Origin: Shewanella sp. CG12_big_fil_rev_8_21_14_0_65_47_15
Lineage (GTDB): Bacteria > Pseudomonadota > Gammaproteobacteria > Enterobacterales > Shewanellaceae
Length of the DNA: 51,112 nucleotides
Assembly (NCBI RefSeq): GCF_002783505.1
Contig: NZ_PFGL01000020.1
Location: 1 to 51,112 of the forward strand
Reading direction: 5' to 3'
A program made the translations under genes and the position numbers. Under the pieces are notes generated by a model. The model ran no database searches. It saw only the letters and a program-made list of their open reading frames with translations, and had not been told where the DNA came from. Positions 45,156 to 51,112 of this stretch are shown here, in pieces; within the stretch, counting starts at the first letter, position 1; each line of letters begins with the position of its first letter.

Positions 45156-46963
45156 ATTGACTGGCGTTCCTCGAGCAAATAAATCGGCAAAATAATATGG
45201 AAAATAGCGCCGCCGTCTTCGGCATTGGCGACATTGATCTGACCCTGCATTGACTCAATAATACGTTGGGAAATCGATAATCCTAGCCCAAGGCCATGGC
45301 GTTCGTTCGTGGTGAAATAGGGCTCGAAGATTTTTTCCATTTGACTTTCCCTGACGCCGGGCCCCGAATCTTGAATGCTGATACAGAATTTATCTGTACT
45401 GGTAACACGAATAATCAAACGCCGTCTAACCGATAGCTGCATGGCGACAATGGCATTACTCATAATATTGACAAACACCTGCTGCAATCTGACCCTATCG
45501 CCCCAGACTTGGTATTGTCCTTCGGGTAATTGTACATCCAATTCAACCCCTTGCTTATCAATTTCGGGTTGCACTATCGTCAGCGCCTGCTTAATACAGC
45601 GGTTAATATCGGTGGCGCTGTCGGTGCCTTGGCTCTTGCGGGTAAAACTTTTAAATTGACCGACAATATCGGCAAGTCTATCTGTGAGTTCGATAATAAT
45701 CTTAAGATTATCCAATGCCTTATCCTGCATATTACGGACAAGGAAGGTTTGAGTATTCTGTGCATAGCTGCGTAGGGCTGCCAGTGGTTGATTGAGTTCG
45801 TGGTTGATACTGGCGGACAGACTGCCTATCACGGTTAATTTTGCCGCCTGGATCAATTCATCTTGGGTATCCTTTAGGCGATTGTTGGCCTGCTTGAGAT
45901 CTTGAGTCCGCTCTTCGACCCGTTGTTCGAGCAGGTTTTGCGCCAGTTGCATACGTTGCAGGTTGCGACGCCGCTCACTGCTAAAGAGGATGCCCAGTGC
46001 CAGTAACAGATAAATCGAGGCCGACAATAGCATCATCGCCGGCATAGACTCGATCAGCGGCTTCATCGGCGAGAGAATATGCACGCGCCAACCCGCCTTG
46101 GTCATCAAATGATGGGTATCCATATACTGGGCTAGGGCATTGCCCGTGCGTATTTGATAAATATGATCGCCGTTATTACCCTTTTCTTGATATTGGGGTT
46201 TCATTAACAATTCGCCTATCGGACGTTCGGCGTAGCGTTTTGAGGCATTCAGCGCATACTGTTTCGCTTGAGTCAGTGGCGTGAGAGACGTTAGGCGCCA
46301 CTCGTCGACGCTGGAGATAAACACTATGTCGTCGGGATCGCTGATCAAAAACTGGTATCGACCCGCCATCGCTATACTCGTGCTCTGCTGTTCTATATCG
46401 GCAATATCGACTTTGACGATAATAGCCCCGAGTATGCCTTTGCCTCCCTGTTGATAAATGGGATATGAAAAGTAAAACCCGCGTTTATCAGAGCTAGTTC
46501 CCACCGCATAGTAGCGGCCTAAATTACCCGAGATGGCATCGGTATAATAGGGTCTGAAGGAATAGTCCTTACCGATAAAAGAGAAACTCTGTTGCCAGTT
46601 ACTGGCGGCAATGGCAATCCCTAATGCATCGATAAGATAGATGTCTGAAGCCTCTGTAACATGCTGTATTTCCTCTAAATAGAGGTTTAATTCTTGGATT
46701 TTGTTCGGATTTTGCTGATCATTAAGCACGTTAGCCAACATAGGGTTTGTGGAGAGCACATGGGGAATGCTTTCGTAACGGGAGAGGGCACCATCCAAAA
46801 AGCTAACGAGTTCCTTTAATTGTTTTTCCGACTGTTGTTGGATCTCCACTTTGCCCTGATATAAATGTACCCAATAGGTTAATTTCAAAATGACAAATAG
46901 GCCCGCGAGTAGCACTATGGTCAGCAGAAGACGTTTCTTGGCTTTTGGTGTCATGGGTAGCAT
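45152..46963 (-). CDS. dctB: C4-dicarboxylate sensor histidine kinase DctB
   Basis: The 603-aa protein has an N-terminal transmembrane helix (LLLTIVLLAGLFVILKLTYWV) and a periplasmic double-PAS/CACHE sensor region of about 250 residues with FSFIGKDYSFRPYYTDA, GRYYAVGTSSDKRGFYFSYPIY, as in the Rhizobium/Vibrio DctB sensors. A second helix near 310-330 and a coiled coil follow. The H-box is NHELNQPLAAL (H388), and the ATPase boxes are SNAIVAMQ, QDSGPGVRE, FEPYFTTN and GLGLGLSISQRI. It senses succinate, malate or fumarate and phosphorylates DctD. Confidence 0.94.
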   Translation of the reverse strand: MLPMTPKAKKRLLLTIVLLAGLFVILKLTYWVHLYQGKVEIQQQSEKQLKELVSFLDGALSRYESIPHVLSTNPMLANVLNDQQNPNKIQELNLYLEEIQHVTEASDIYLIDALGIAIAASNWQQSFSFIGKDYSFRPYYTDAISGNLGRYYAVGTSSDKRGFYFSYPIYQQGGKGILGAIIVKVDIADIEQQSTSIAMAGRYQFLISDPDDIVFISSVDEWRLTSLTPLTQAKQYALNASKRYAERPIGELLMKPQYQEKGNNGDHIYQIRTGNALAQYMDTHHLMTKAGWRVHILSPMKPLIESMPAMMLLSASIYLLLALGILFSSERRRNLQRMQLAQNLLEQRVEERTQDLKQANNRLKDTQDELIQAAKLTVIGSLSASINHELNQPLAALRSYAQNTQTFLVRNMQDKALDNLKIIIELTDRLADIVGQFKSFTRKSQGTDSATDINRCIKQALTIVQPEIDKQGVELDVQLPEGQYQVWGDRVRLQQVFVNIMSNAIVAMQLSVRRRLIIRVTSTDKFCISIQDSGPGVRESQMEKIFEPYFTTNERHGLGLGLSISQRIIESMQGQINVANAEDGGAIFHIILPIYLLEERQSI

Positions 46964-46997
46964 TGCGGATAATCCTGATTATCACTTAAGACAAAAC

Positions 46998-47022
46998 AAA
47001 GCGAGCCTGAGTAGGCTCGCTT
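46998..47022 (-). terminator. Terminator of the dctPQM operon
   Basis: AAGCGAGCCT and AGGCTCGCTT form a 10-bp stem with a four-base loop, followed on the minus strand by TTTGTTTTG. It lies about 43 bases past the dctM stop and ends before the dctB start. Confidence 0.88.
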
Positions 47023-47064
47023 AAAAACTAACTAGGATCAAGGAATAATCTTTATCCCTTGAGA

Positions 47065-48462
47065 TTAATATCCGTTCAGCTTATCGAGCAGTTCGGGTAA
47101 AAACAGCGATATTTGCGGCACATAGGTGATAAGGACGAGGAAGGCCAACATTAAGGCTAACCATGGGAGCACGGATTGAATAACCCAGCCGATACTGCGG
47201 CCTGTGATCCCCGCCGTCACGAAGAGGTTGAGCCCCACTGGCGGTGTTAGCATCCCAATCTCCATGTTCACGACCATGATAATGCCTAAATGGATCGGAT
47301 CTATCCCCAACTGGGTGGCGATGGGGAACAGGATTGGCGCCATAATGAGCACAATGGCCGAAGGCTCCATAAAGTTACCCGCAGCCAGCAGCAGCAAGTT
47401 CACAATGATCAGGAAGCCCCAAGCGGGTAGGCCCATGCTCACAATATATTCAGCGATGATATGGGGAATGCGTTCTGTGGTTAACACATGGGCAAACAGC
47501 ATAGCGTTAGCGATGATAAACAGCAGCATAATGCTGACCTTGGCGCCATCCCGTACCACATGTCGAACTTCTTTATCTATGGGGGTTTTAATCAACCCTA
47601 ACAGCATATGAGCTAAGTTGCGCCCGCATGCCGCGAGTAGATTTTCGTTTGGATTACGCCAAGCCACATTTTTGAGTGGACCAATATCACGGTAGCCAAA
47701 TACGGCAATAAAGTAGGCATACATACAGGCGACAGCCGACGCTTCAGTGGGACTCGCCACACCGCCATAGATCGAACCTAATACGATAAAGATAAGCGCT
47801 AACCCACCGAGTGCTTTACTACTGGATATCCCAAGTTGCTTAAAACCAGGGAAAGGGCGTGAAGGCAGATTCTTGAAGCGGGCGATTATGTAGATAACGA
47901 CCATCAACAGAAATCCCATCATTAAACCTGGGATTAAGCCCGCCATAAACATTCTGGCCGCTGATACCTCTGTCGCTGCGGCATAAACCAGCATCACAAT
48001 CGAAGGTGGGATCAAAATGCCAAGGGTACCCGAAGTGGTAATCACACCTGCAGCGAACTTTTCGGGGTAACCCGCTTTCACCATACCCACGATCACAATC
48101 GAACCAATGGCTGCCACTGTGGCGGGGGATGAGCCCGAAACTGCGGCAAATAGCATACAGGCCATTACGGATGCCATGGCTAAACCACCACGAATATGGC
48201 CAATGCTGTCCATGGCGAAGTCGATAATTCGTCTAGCAACCCCCCCAGTGGAGAGGAAGGCGGAAGACAGGATAAAGAAAGGAATTGCCAGCAGCGTGTA
48301 ATGCTCAGACGAGGACTCATACAGCTTTAGTGCAATTGAGGCTAGTGAATCATTGGAAAAGAATAAAATCGTCAGCATGCTGGAAAAACCTAACGCAATC
48401 GCGATGGGCATGCCTAAAAACATACAGACGAGCAGGGCGGTAAATAGAGTTGCAATCGCCAT
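47065..48462 (-). CDS. dctM: TRAP C4-dicarboxylate transporter large permease DctM
   Basis: DctM is the 12-13 helix permease of the TRAP system that imports succinate, malate and fumarate with Na+. The 465-aa protein shows the family segments LFTALLVCMFLGMPIAIALGFSS, SGSSPATVAAIG, GYPEKFAAGVITTSGTLGILIPPSI and NMEIGMLTPPVGLNLFVTAGI. It carries a hydrophilic insert near residue 265-290, beyond the family core of about 425 aa. Start overlaps the dctQ stop by one base (TAATG). Confidence 0.95.
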   Translation of the reverse strand: MAIATLFTALLVCMFLGMPIAIALGFSSMLTILFFSNDSLASIALKLYESSSEHYTLLAIPFFILSSAFLSTGGVARRIIDFAMDSIGHIRGGLAMASVMACMLFAAVSGSSPATVAAIGSIVIVGMVKAGYPEKFAAGVITTSGTLGILIPPSIVMLVYAAATEVSAARMFMAGLIPGLMMGFLLMVVIYIIARFKNLPSRPFPGFKQLGISSSKALGGLALIFIVLGSIYGGVASPTEASAVACMYAYFIAVFGYRDIGPLKNVAWRNPNENLLAACGRNLAHMLLGLIKTPIDKEVRHVVRDGAKVSIMLLFIIANAMLFAHVLTTERIPHIIAEYIVSMGLPAWGFLIIVNLLLLAAGNFMEPSAIVLIMAPILFPIATQLGIDPIHLGIIMVVNMEIGMLTPPVGLNLFVTAGITGRSIGWVIQSVLPWLALMLAFLVLITYVPQISLFLPELLDKLNGY

Positions 48463-49118
48463 TATTTCGCCTCCTTGTTATCTGTGTCCGATGTCAGAGT
48501 GCTATGTGCCTGTTGAGCACTTTCATCAATTAAATGCATACTTTCTTTCGCTTCATCGGCAAATTGGAGGCCAGAGACTTGGTTGCGTAAAATGGCAATA
48601 AAGAGCTCAAGGAAACGCCATGTGAGCATACTAAAGCCAATCAGCAGAATACTTTGGGATATCCATATGGGCACAGCACCATCTTCTACATCGATTCGTA
48701 GAGTGTTCCATGCAAAGTCAGGATCTAAACTATTTAACAGGAATTTGGGGAAGTTGATGTCCTCCATTGGCACACCGATTTGGTACATTTGCGATAGGTA
48801 AGACCAACTGCCCTTTAGAAAGAGTCCGCAGTAGGTTAAGCAAATCAAGGCCGTGATTAAGGATGTGATCTTCTTCGCCTTAGGTGGCAGGGTTTTCACA
48901 AAGGCATCGACACCGATATGGGCTCCGACTTTTACCCCGTAGGACATGCCAAATAACACAAACCAACCACACAGGGTTAAGGTGAGTTCTTGGATCCATA
49001 AAAAACCCGTATGGAAGAAAAATCGTGCTACGACCTCGGAAAATACGAGTAGTGTCATTAAGGTGATCAGTAGATTGAGCACACCTTCTTCAAAGTAACC
49101 AAAAATTCGCGATATCAC
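48462..49118 (-). CDS. dctQ: TRAP C4-dicarboxylate transporter small permease DctQ
   Basis: DctQ has four predicted helices and joins DctM in the membrane: LNLLITLMTLLVFSEVVARFFF, ELTLTLCGWFVLFGMSYGV, a third near IGVDAFVKTLPPKAKKITSL, and WISQSILLIGFSMLTWRFLEL. I prefer GTG 49118 (MISRIFGYFEE, 218 aa), because GAGGGGAG lies seven bases upstream; ATG 49181 gives 239 aa but would place a strong hairpin (49143-49170) inside the gene. The C-terminal 30 residues are hydrophilic and look dispensable. Confidence 0.88.
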   Translation of the reverse strand: MISRIFGYFEEGVLNLLITLMTLLVFSEVVARFFFHTGFLWIQELTLTLCGWFVLFGMSYGVKVGAHIGVDAFVKTLPPKAKKITSLITALICLTYCGLFLKGSWSYLSQMYQIGVPMEDINFPKFLLNSLDPDFAWNTLRIDVEDGAVPIWISQSILLIGFSMLTWRFLELFIAILRNQVSGLQFADEAKESMHLIDESAQQAHSTLTSDTDNKEAK

Positions 49119-49142
49119 AGCAGTACTCCCCTCGCTGAAATA

Positions 49143-49170
49143 CCGCTTAACCCCGAATAGGGTTAAGCGG
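49143..49170 (-). promoter_or_regulatory. Intercistronic hairpin between dctP and dctQ
   Basis: CCGCTTAACCC and GGGTTAAGCGG form a perfect 11-bp stem with a six-base loop, with no T run after it. In TRAP and ABC operons such a hairpin after the binding-protein gene commonly protects its RNA and lowers downstream expression. Confidence 0.75.
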
Positions 49171-49183
49171 TTTAGTATCATTA

Positions 49184-50203
49184 TTATTTATTTGCAGCAA
49201 CAGCGGCTTCAATCACATCTTTACCAACTTGATCTTCAAACTTAGCCCAAACAGGCTTCATTACATCGATCCATTGTTGGCGTTCTTCTGACGTTAAAGT
49301 CACTAGAGCAGAGCGTTTAGAATCAAGGATTAACTGTTTATCTGCGCTATCTTTCTCGGCAGCGATTTTATTACCCAGTGCAATGGACTCATCTAATGCT
49401 TCTTTGATGATCTTACGTTTGTCAGCGGGTAAACCTTTCCAGAACGCATCAGAAGTCACGACCATATAATCTAAGACTCCATGGTTACTTTCTGTAATAT
49501 GGCTTTGAACTTCATAGAATTTTTGTGAGTAAGTGTTAGACCAGGTATTTTCTTGACCATCGATGGCGCGGGTTTGTAGCAGGGTGAATACTTCAGAGAA
49601 AGGTTTTTTCACTGGAATAGCGCCCACGGCATCAAACTGAGCCGCTAATACGTCAGATGCCATTACACGGAACTTAAGACCCTTGGCATCGGCAGGTTGT
49701 TTTAACGGAGTATTGGCAGAAAATTGCTTCATGCCATTGTGTAGATAGCCTAAACCGACAATTCCCTTACGGCTCATGGAGTTCAACAGAGTTTGGCCCG
49801 CATCTCCCTGTTGGAAACGGTTTACTGCATCCATATCATTAAATAAAAATGGTAAATCAAACACTTGCAGGCGTTTAGTGTAACGCTCAAATTTAGAGAG
49901 CGAAGGTGCTACAAATTGCACGTCGTTTAACAATAGTGCTGCTAACTCATTGTTATCCCCAAATAACTGTGAGTTAGGAAATACGCTGACAGTGTATTCA
50001 CCCGGTAAACGTTGCTCAACGAGTTCCTTAAATTTTAGGGCCATTTGACCTTTTGGCGTATTTTCCGCGACGACGTGGGAAAATTTGATTTCAACTGGGG
50101 CGGCGAACAGGTTAAAGCTGGTTGCGAAAACAGAAGCGAGGGCTAGCATTTTTGCAACGGTTTTCAATGGACGGGTGATTCCAATCTGTTGATTCAATGT
50201 CAT
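49184..50203 (-). CDS. dctP: TRAP C4-dicarboxylate-binding protein DctP
   Basis: DctP is the periplasmic receptor that delivers C4-dicarboxylates to DctQM. The 339-aa product has a signal peptide (MLALASVFATSFNLFAAP) and the family segments EIKFSHVVAENTPKGQMALKFKELVEQR, NSQLFGDNNELAALLLNDV, LKFRVMASDVLAAQFDAVGAIPVKKPFSEVFTLLQTRAIDGQENTWSN, with the substrate-binding Arg in KFRVM. It is the first gene of dctPQM, with a sigma-54 promoter and activator sites upstream. Confidence 0.96.
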   Translation of the reverse strand: MTLNQQIGITRPLKTVAKMLALASVFATSFNLFAAPVEIKFSHVVAENTPKGQMALKFKELVEQRLPGEYTVSVFPNSQLFGDNNELAALLLNDVQFVAPSLSKFERYTKRLQVFDLPFLFNDMDAVNRFQQGDAGQTLLNSMSRKGIVGLGYLHNGMKQFSANTPLKQPADAKGLKFRVMASDVLAAQFDAVGAIPVKKPFSEVFTLLQTRAIDGQENTWSNTYSQKFYEVQSHITESNHGVLDYMVVTSDAFWKGLPADKRKIIKEALDESIALGNKIAAEKDSADKQLILDSKRSALVTLTSEERQQWIDVMKPVWAKFEDQVGKDVIEAAVAANK

Positions 50204-50312
50204 TTTTGAGTTCCTTTTTCTGTTGTTAGGATTTGTCCCCAGTCTTGGTTAGTTTGTTACCAAGTGTGAGTAGGAATACAGCCTTGATTTCCCTGAGGTC
50301 TGTCTTACTAAA

Positions 50313-50329
50313 GGCAAATACCACGCCAA
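50313..50329 (-). promoter_or_regulatory. Sigma-54 promoter of dctPQM
   Basis: On the minus strand TTGGCGTGGTATTTGCC has the invariant GG and GC exactly 10 bases apart, and TGGC...TTGC matches consensus at most other positions. The predicted start near 50303 leaves a leader of about 100 bases. DctD in the same locus is a sigma-54 activator. Confidence 0.82.
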
Positions 50330-50374
50330 CTTACGTTGCGCTCTGTAAGTGTTTGGTTACTAAAGTGTAGTTCA

Positions 50375-50390
50375 TTTGATGTTTGTCACA
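50375..50390. promoter_or_regulatory. CRP-like site in the dctP promoter region
   Basis: TTTGA-N6-TCACA matches the CRP half-sites in nine of ten positions. It lies about 80 bases upstream of the predicted start, between the activator sites and the sigma-54 promoter, where it could modulate activation by DctD. Confidence 0.5.
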
Positions 50391-50405
50391 CTTTTAGTTT
50401 AATGG

Positions 50406-50455
50406 GTGAGATCTCGCTCACGCTTATTCTTTGTTTGGGTGGAAATCCACCCAAA
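50406..50455. promoter_or_regulatory. Paired upstream activator sites for DctD
   Basis: TTTGGGTGG-AAAT-CCACCCAAA (50434-50455) is a perfect 9-bp inverted repeat with a GGAAATCC core, like DctD sites described in rhizobia. GTGAG-N6-CTCAC (50406-50421) is a second, weaker one. Their centres are 31 bases apart, about three helical turns, and about 110 and 141 bases upstream of the predicted start. Confidence 0.65.
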
Positions 50456-50650
50456 TGCTTATTTCTACCTTGCTGATGAGTATTCGGCCATTGCCGATTA
50501 AGTAAGCGTAATCAGTTATTTTTAGATCAAAAAGAGTTTAAAAAGTGGCTGAGTTTAAAAAGTTGATGGCATGGTTTAAGTGAAGAGAAAGCTGCGTCTA
50601 AGGAGAATACTGTATATGGCTTTAGTATGCGCGGGAGCTATATTGGAAAA

Positions 50651-50941
50651 TCACTCATCTTCAGCACCAATACGTTTGAGAATGGCATCGCTGGGGAGCA
50701 ACTCTAAGTGACCGTATTCATCAAAATACCAACCCGTGATATAGCCCTTTTGGCGCATGCTGACCAGATTCTGCATGACTTCCCGTGCTTCCTTTAGGGC
50801 GGTTTGTTCATCACAGGCGTGGGTGTGTTTTAGATAAGCCGCAATATGGGTTAAGGAGGCGGATTGGCTGACACTGGCCATAGTGTTGATCTCCAAGTAT
50901 GCCAAAGGCAGAGTGAAATCAGGCATGGGCGGCAATCGCAT
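50651..50941 (-). CDS. Small hypothetical protein with FNR-type box upstream
   Basis: The 96-aa protein has no family I recognise. It is hydrophilic, without a signal peptide, and has a helical middle (TALKEAREVMQNLVSMRQKG) and a Tyr/Trp-containing turn (GYITGWYFDEYGHLELL) near the end. The start is uncertain: ATG 50941, MPDF at 50926 and MASV at 50881 are all in frame, and none has a strong Shine-Dalgarno. A near-perfect FNR box lies 49 bases upstream of the first. Regular codon use and length suggest a real gene. Confidence 0.6.
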   Translation of the reverse strand: MRLPPMPDFTLPLAYLEINTMASVSQSASLTHIAAYLKHTHACDEQTALKEAREVMQNLVSMRQKGYITGWYFDEYGHLELLPSDAILKRIGAEDE

Positions 50942-50989
50942 TGGGTGGTTAACAGGACATTAAATGTGAAATTGCCAATTAAGCACGCA

Positions 50990-51003
50990 CTGATCTAGAT
51001 CAA
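50990..51003. promoter_or_regulatory. FNR/EtrA-type box upstream of the 96-aa gene
   Basis: CTGAT-CTAG-ATCAA differs from the TTGAT-N4-ATCAA consensus at a single base. A -10-like TTTAAT lies on the minus strand at 50959-50964, at a distance compatible with class II activation (box centre about 44 bases before the predicted start). Confidence 0.65.
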
Positions 51004-51049
51004 GCATAGTTGAGTAGGGCTGAGGGTAAAGTATAAGAGGGAAAAAGTA

Positions 51050-51112
51050 TGGTGGTCGCTACTGGGCTCGAACCAGTGACCCCCTCCTTGTAAGGGAGGT
51101 GCTCTCCCAGCT
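51050..51112 (-). tRNA. tRNA-Val(UAC), 5' end cut by the window edge
   Basis: The minus strand reads AGCTGGGAGAGCACCTCC, CTTACAA, GGAGGGGGTC, ACTGGTTCGAGCCCAGT, AGCGACC, ACCA. The anticodon loop CTTACAA gives anticodon TAC for Val, the T arm has GTTCGAG, and CCA is encoded. The first dozen or so bases of the tRNA fall beyond the right edge. The D-arm and anticodon stem match the tRNA-Val1 type of E. coli. Confidence 0.95.

Larger units (their letters stand above)
50204..50650. other. dctP regulatory region and downstream flank of the 96-aa gene
   Basis: The sigma-54 promoter, CRP-like site and paired activator sites occupy 50313-50455. From about 50460 to 50650 I see no gene, hairpin or further site. 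Confidence 0.6.

Overview
The window is a stretch of gammaproteobacterial chromosome that most resembles Shewanella. The evidence is an OmcA/MtrC-family outer-membrane multiheme cytochrome, a dctBD-dctPQM C4-dicarboxylate locus, etfBA behind a PsrA-like box, a proS-trmO-rcsF block, and a lysine riboswitch in front of an NhaC-family transporter. This assignment rests on gene content only. No database search was possible.

Layout. (1) 1-8291: two large exported FG-GAP/VCBS proteins and a periplasmic thioredoxin-fold (DUF255) protein. The first is cut by the window edge and ends in a GlyGly-CTERM tail; the second and third are translationally coupled. (2) 8516-15555: dTDP-rhamnose genes rmlB and rmlA-rmlC, split by about 4.6 kb. 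That insert holds a GIY-YIG nuclease gene inside palindromic repeats, a HutD/Ves protein, an NlpE-like lipoprotein and an orphan GAF histidine kinase. Diverged copies of one composite repeat lie on both sides. (3) 15686-19973: a yjbEFGH-type exopolysaccharide operon with a terminator between yjbE and yjbF. (4) 20257-23426: a patatin-like phospholipase, a PanB paralogue and a divergent AraC regulator. (5) 23509-27372: proS, a hexapeptide acetyltransferase, trmO and an RcsF-like lipoprotein, with a 12-copy heptamer array beside proS. (6) 27450-31834: two coupled exported amidohydrolase-family proteins; only one of their three domains keeps its metal ligands. (7) 32054-36374: hns, etfBA, and a lysine riboswitch with an NhaC-family carrier (predicted LysW). 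(8) 36460-43675: a dcp remnant, a nonaheme MtrC/OmcA-family lipoprotein, tdk and an unusually long class A penicillin-binding protein. (9) 43776-50203: dctD and dctB (regulators), and dctM, dctQ and dctP (TRAP transporter), with a sigma-54 promoter and paired upstream sites. (10) 50651-51112: a small conserved-looking gene behind an FNR-type box, then a partial tRNA-Val(UAC).

How the genes work together. rmlBAC and yjbEFGH are both polysaccharide functions, and rcsF encodes a sensor that controls yjb in enterobacteria. DctB/DctD should activate dctPQM through sigma-54. EtfAB accepts electrons from fatty-acid oxidation, in keeping with a PsrA box. The most unusual structure is the GIY-YIG gene embedded in the palindromic repeat mosaic. 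The clearest regulatory signals are the lysine riboswitch and the dctP promoter.
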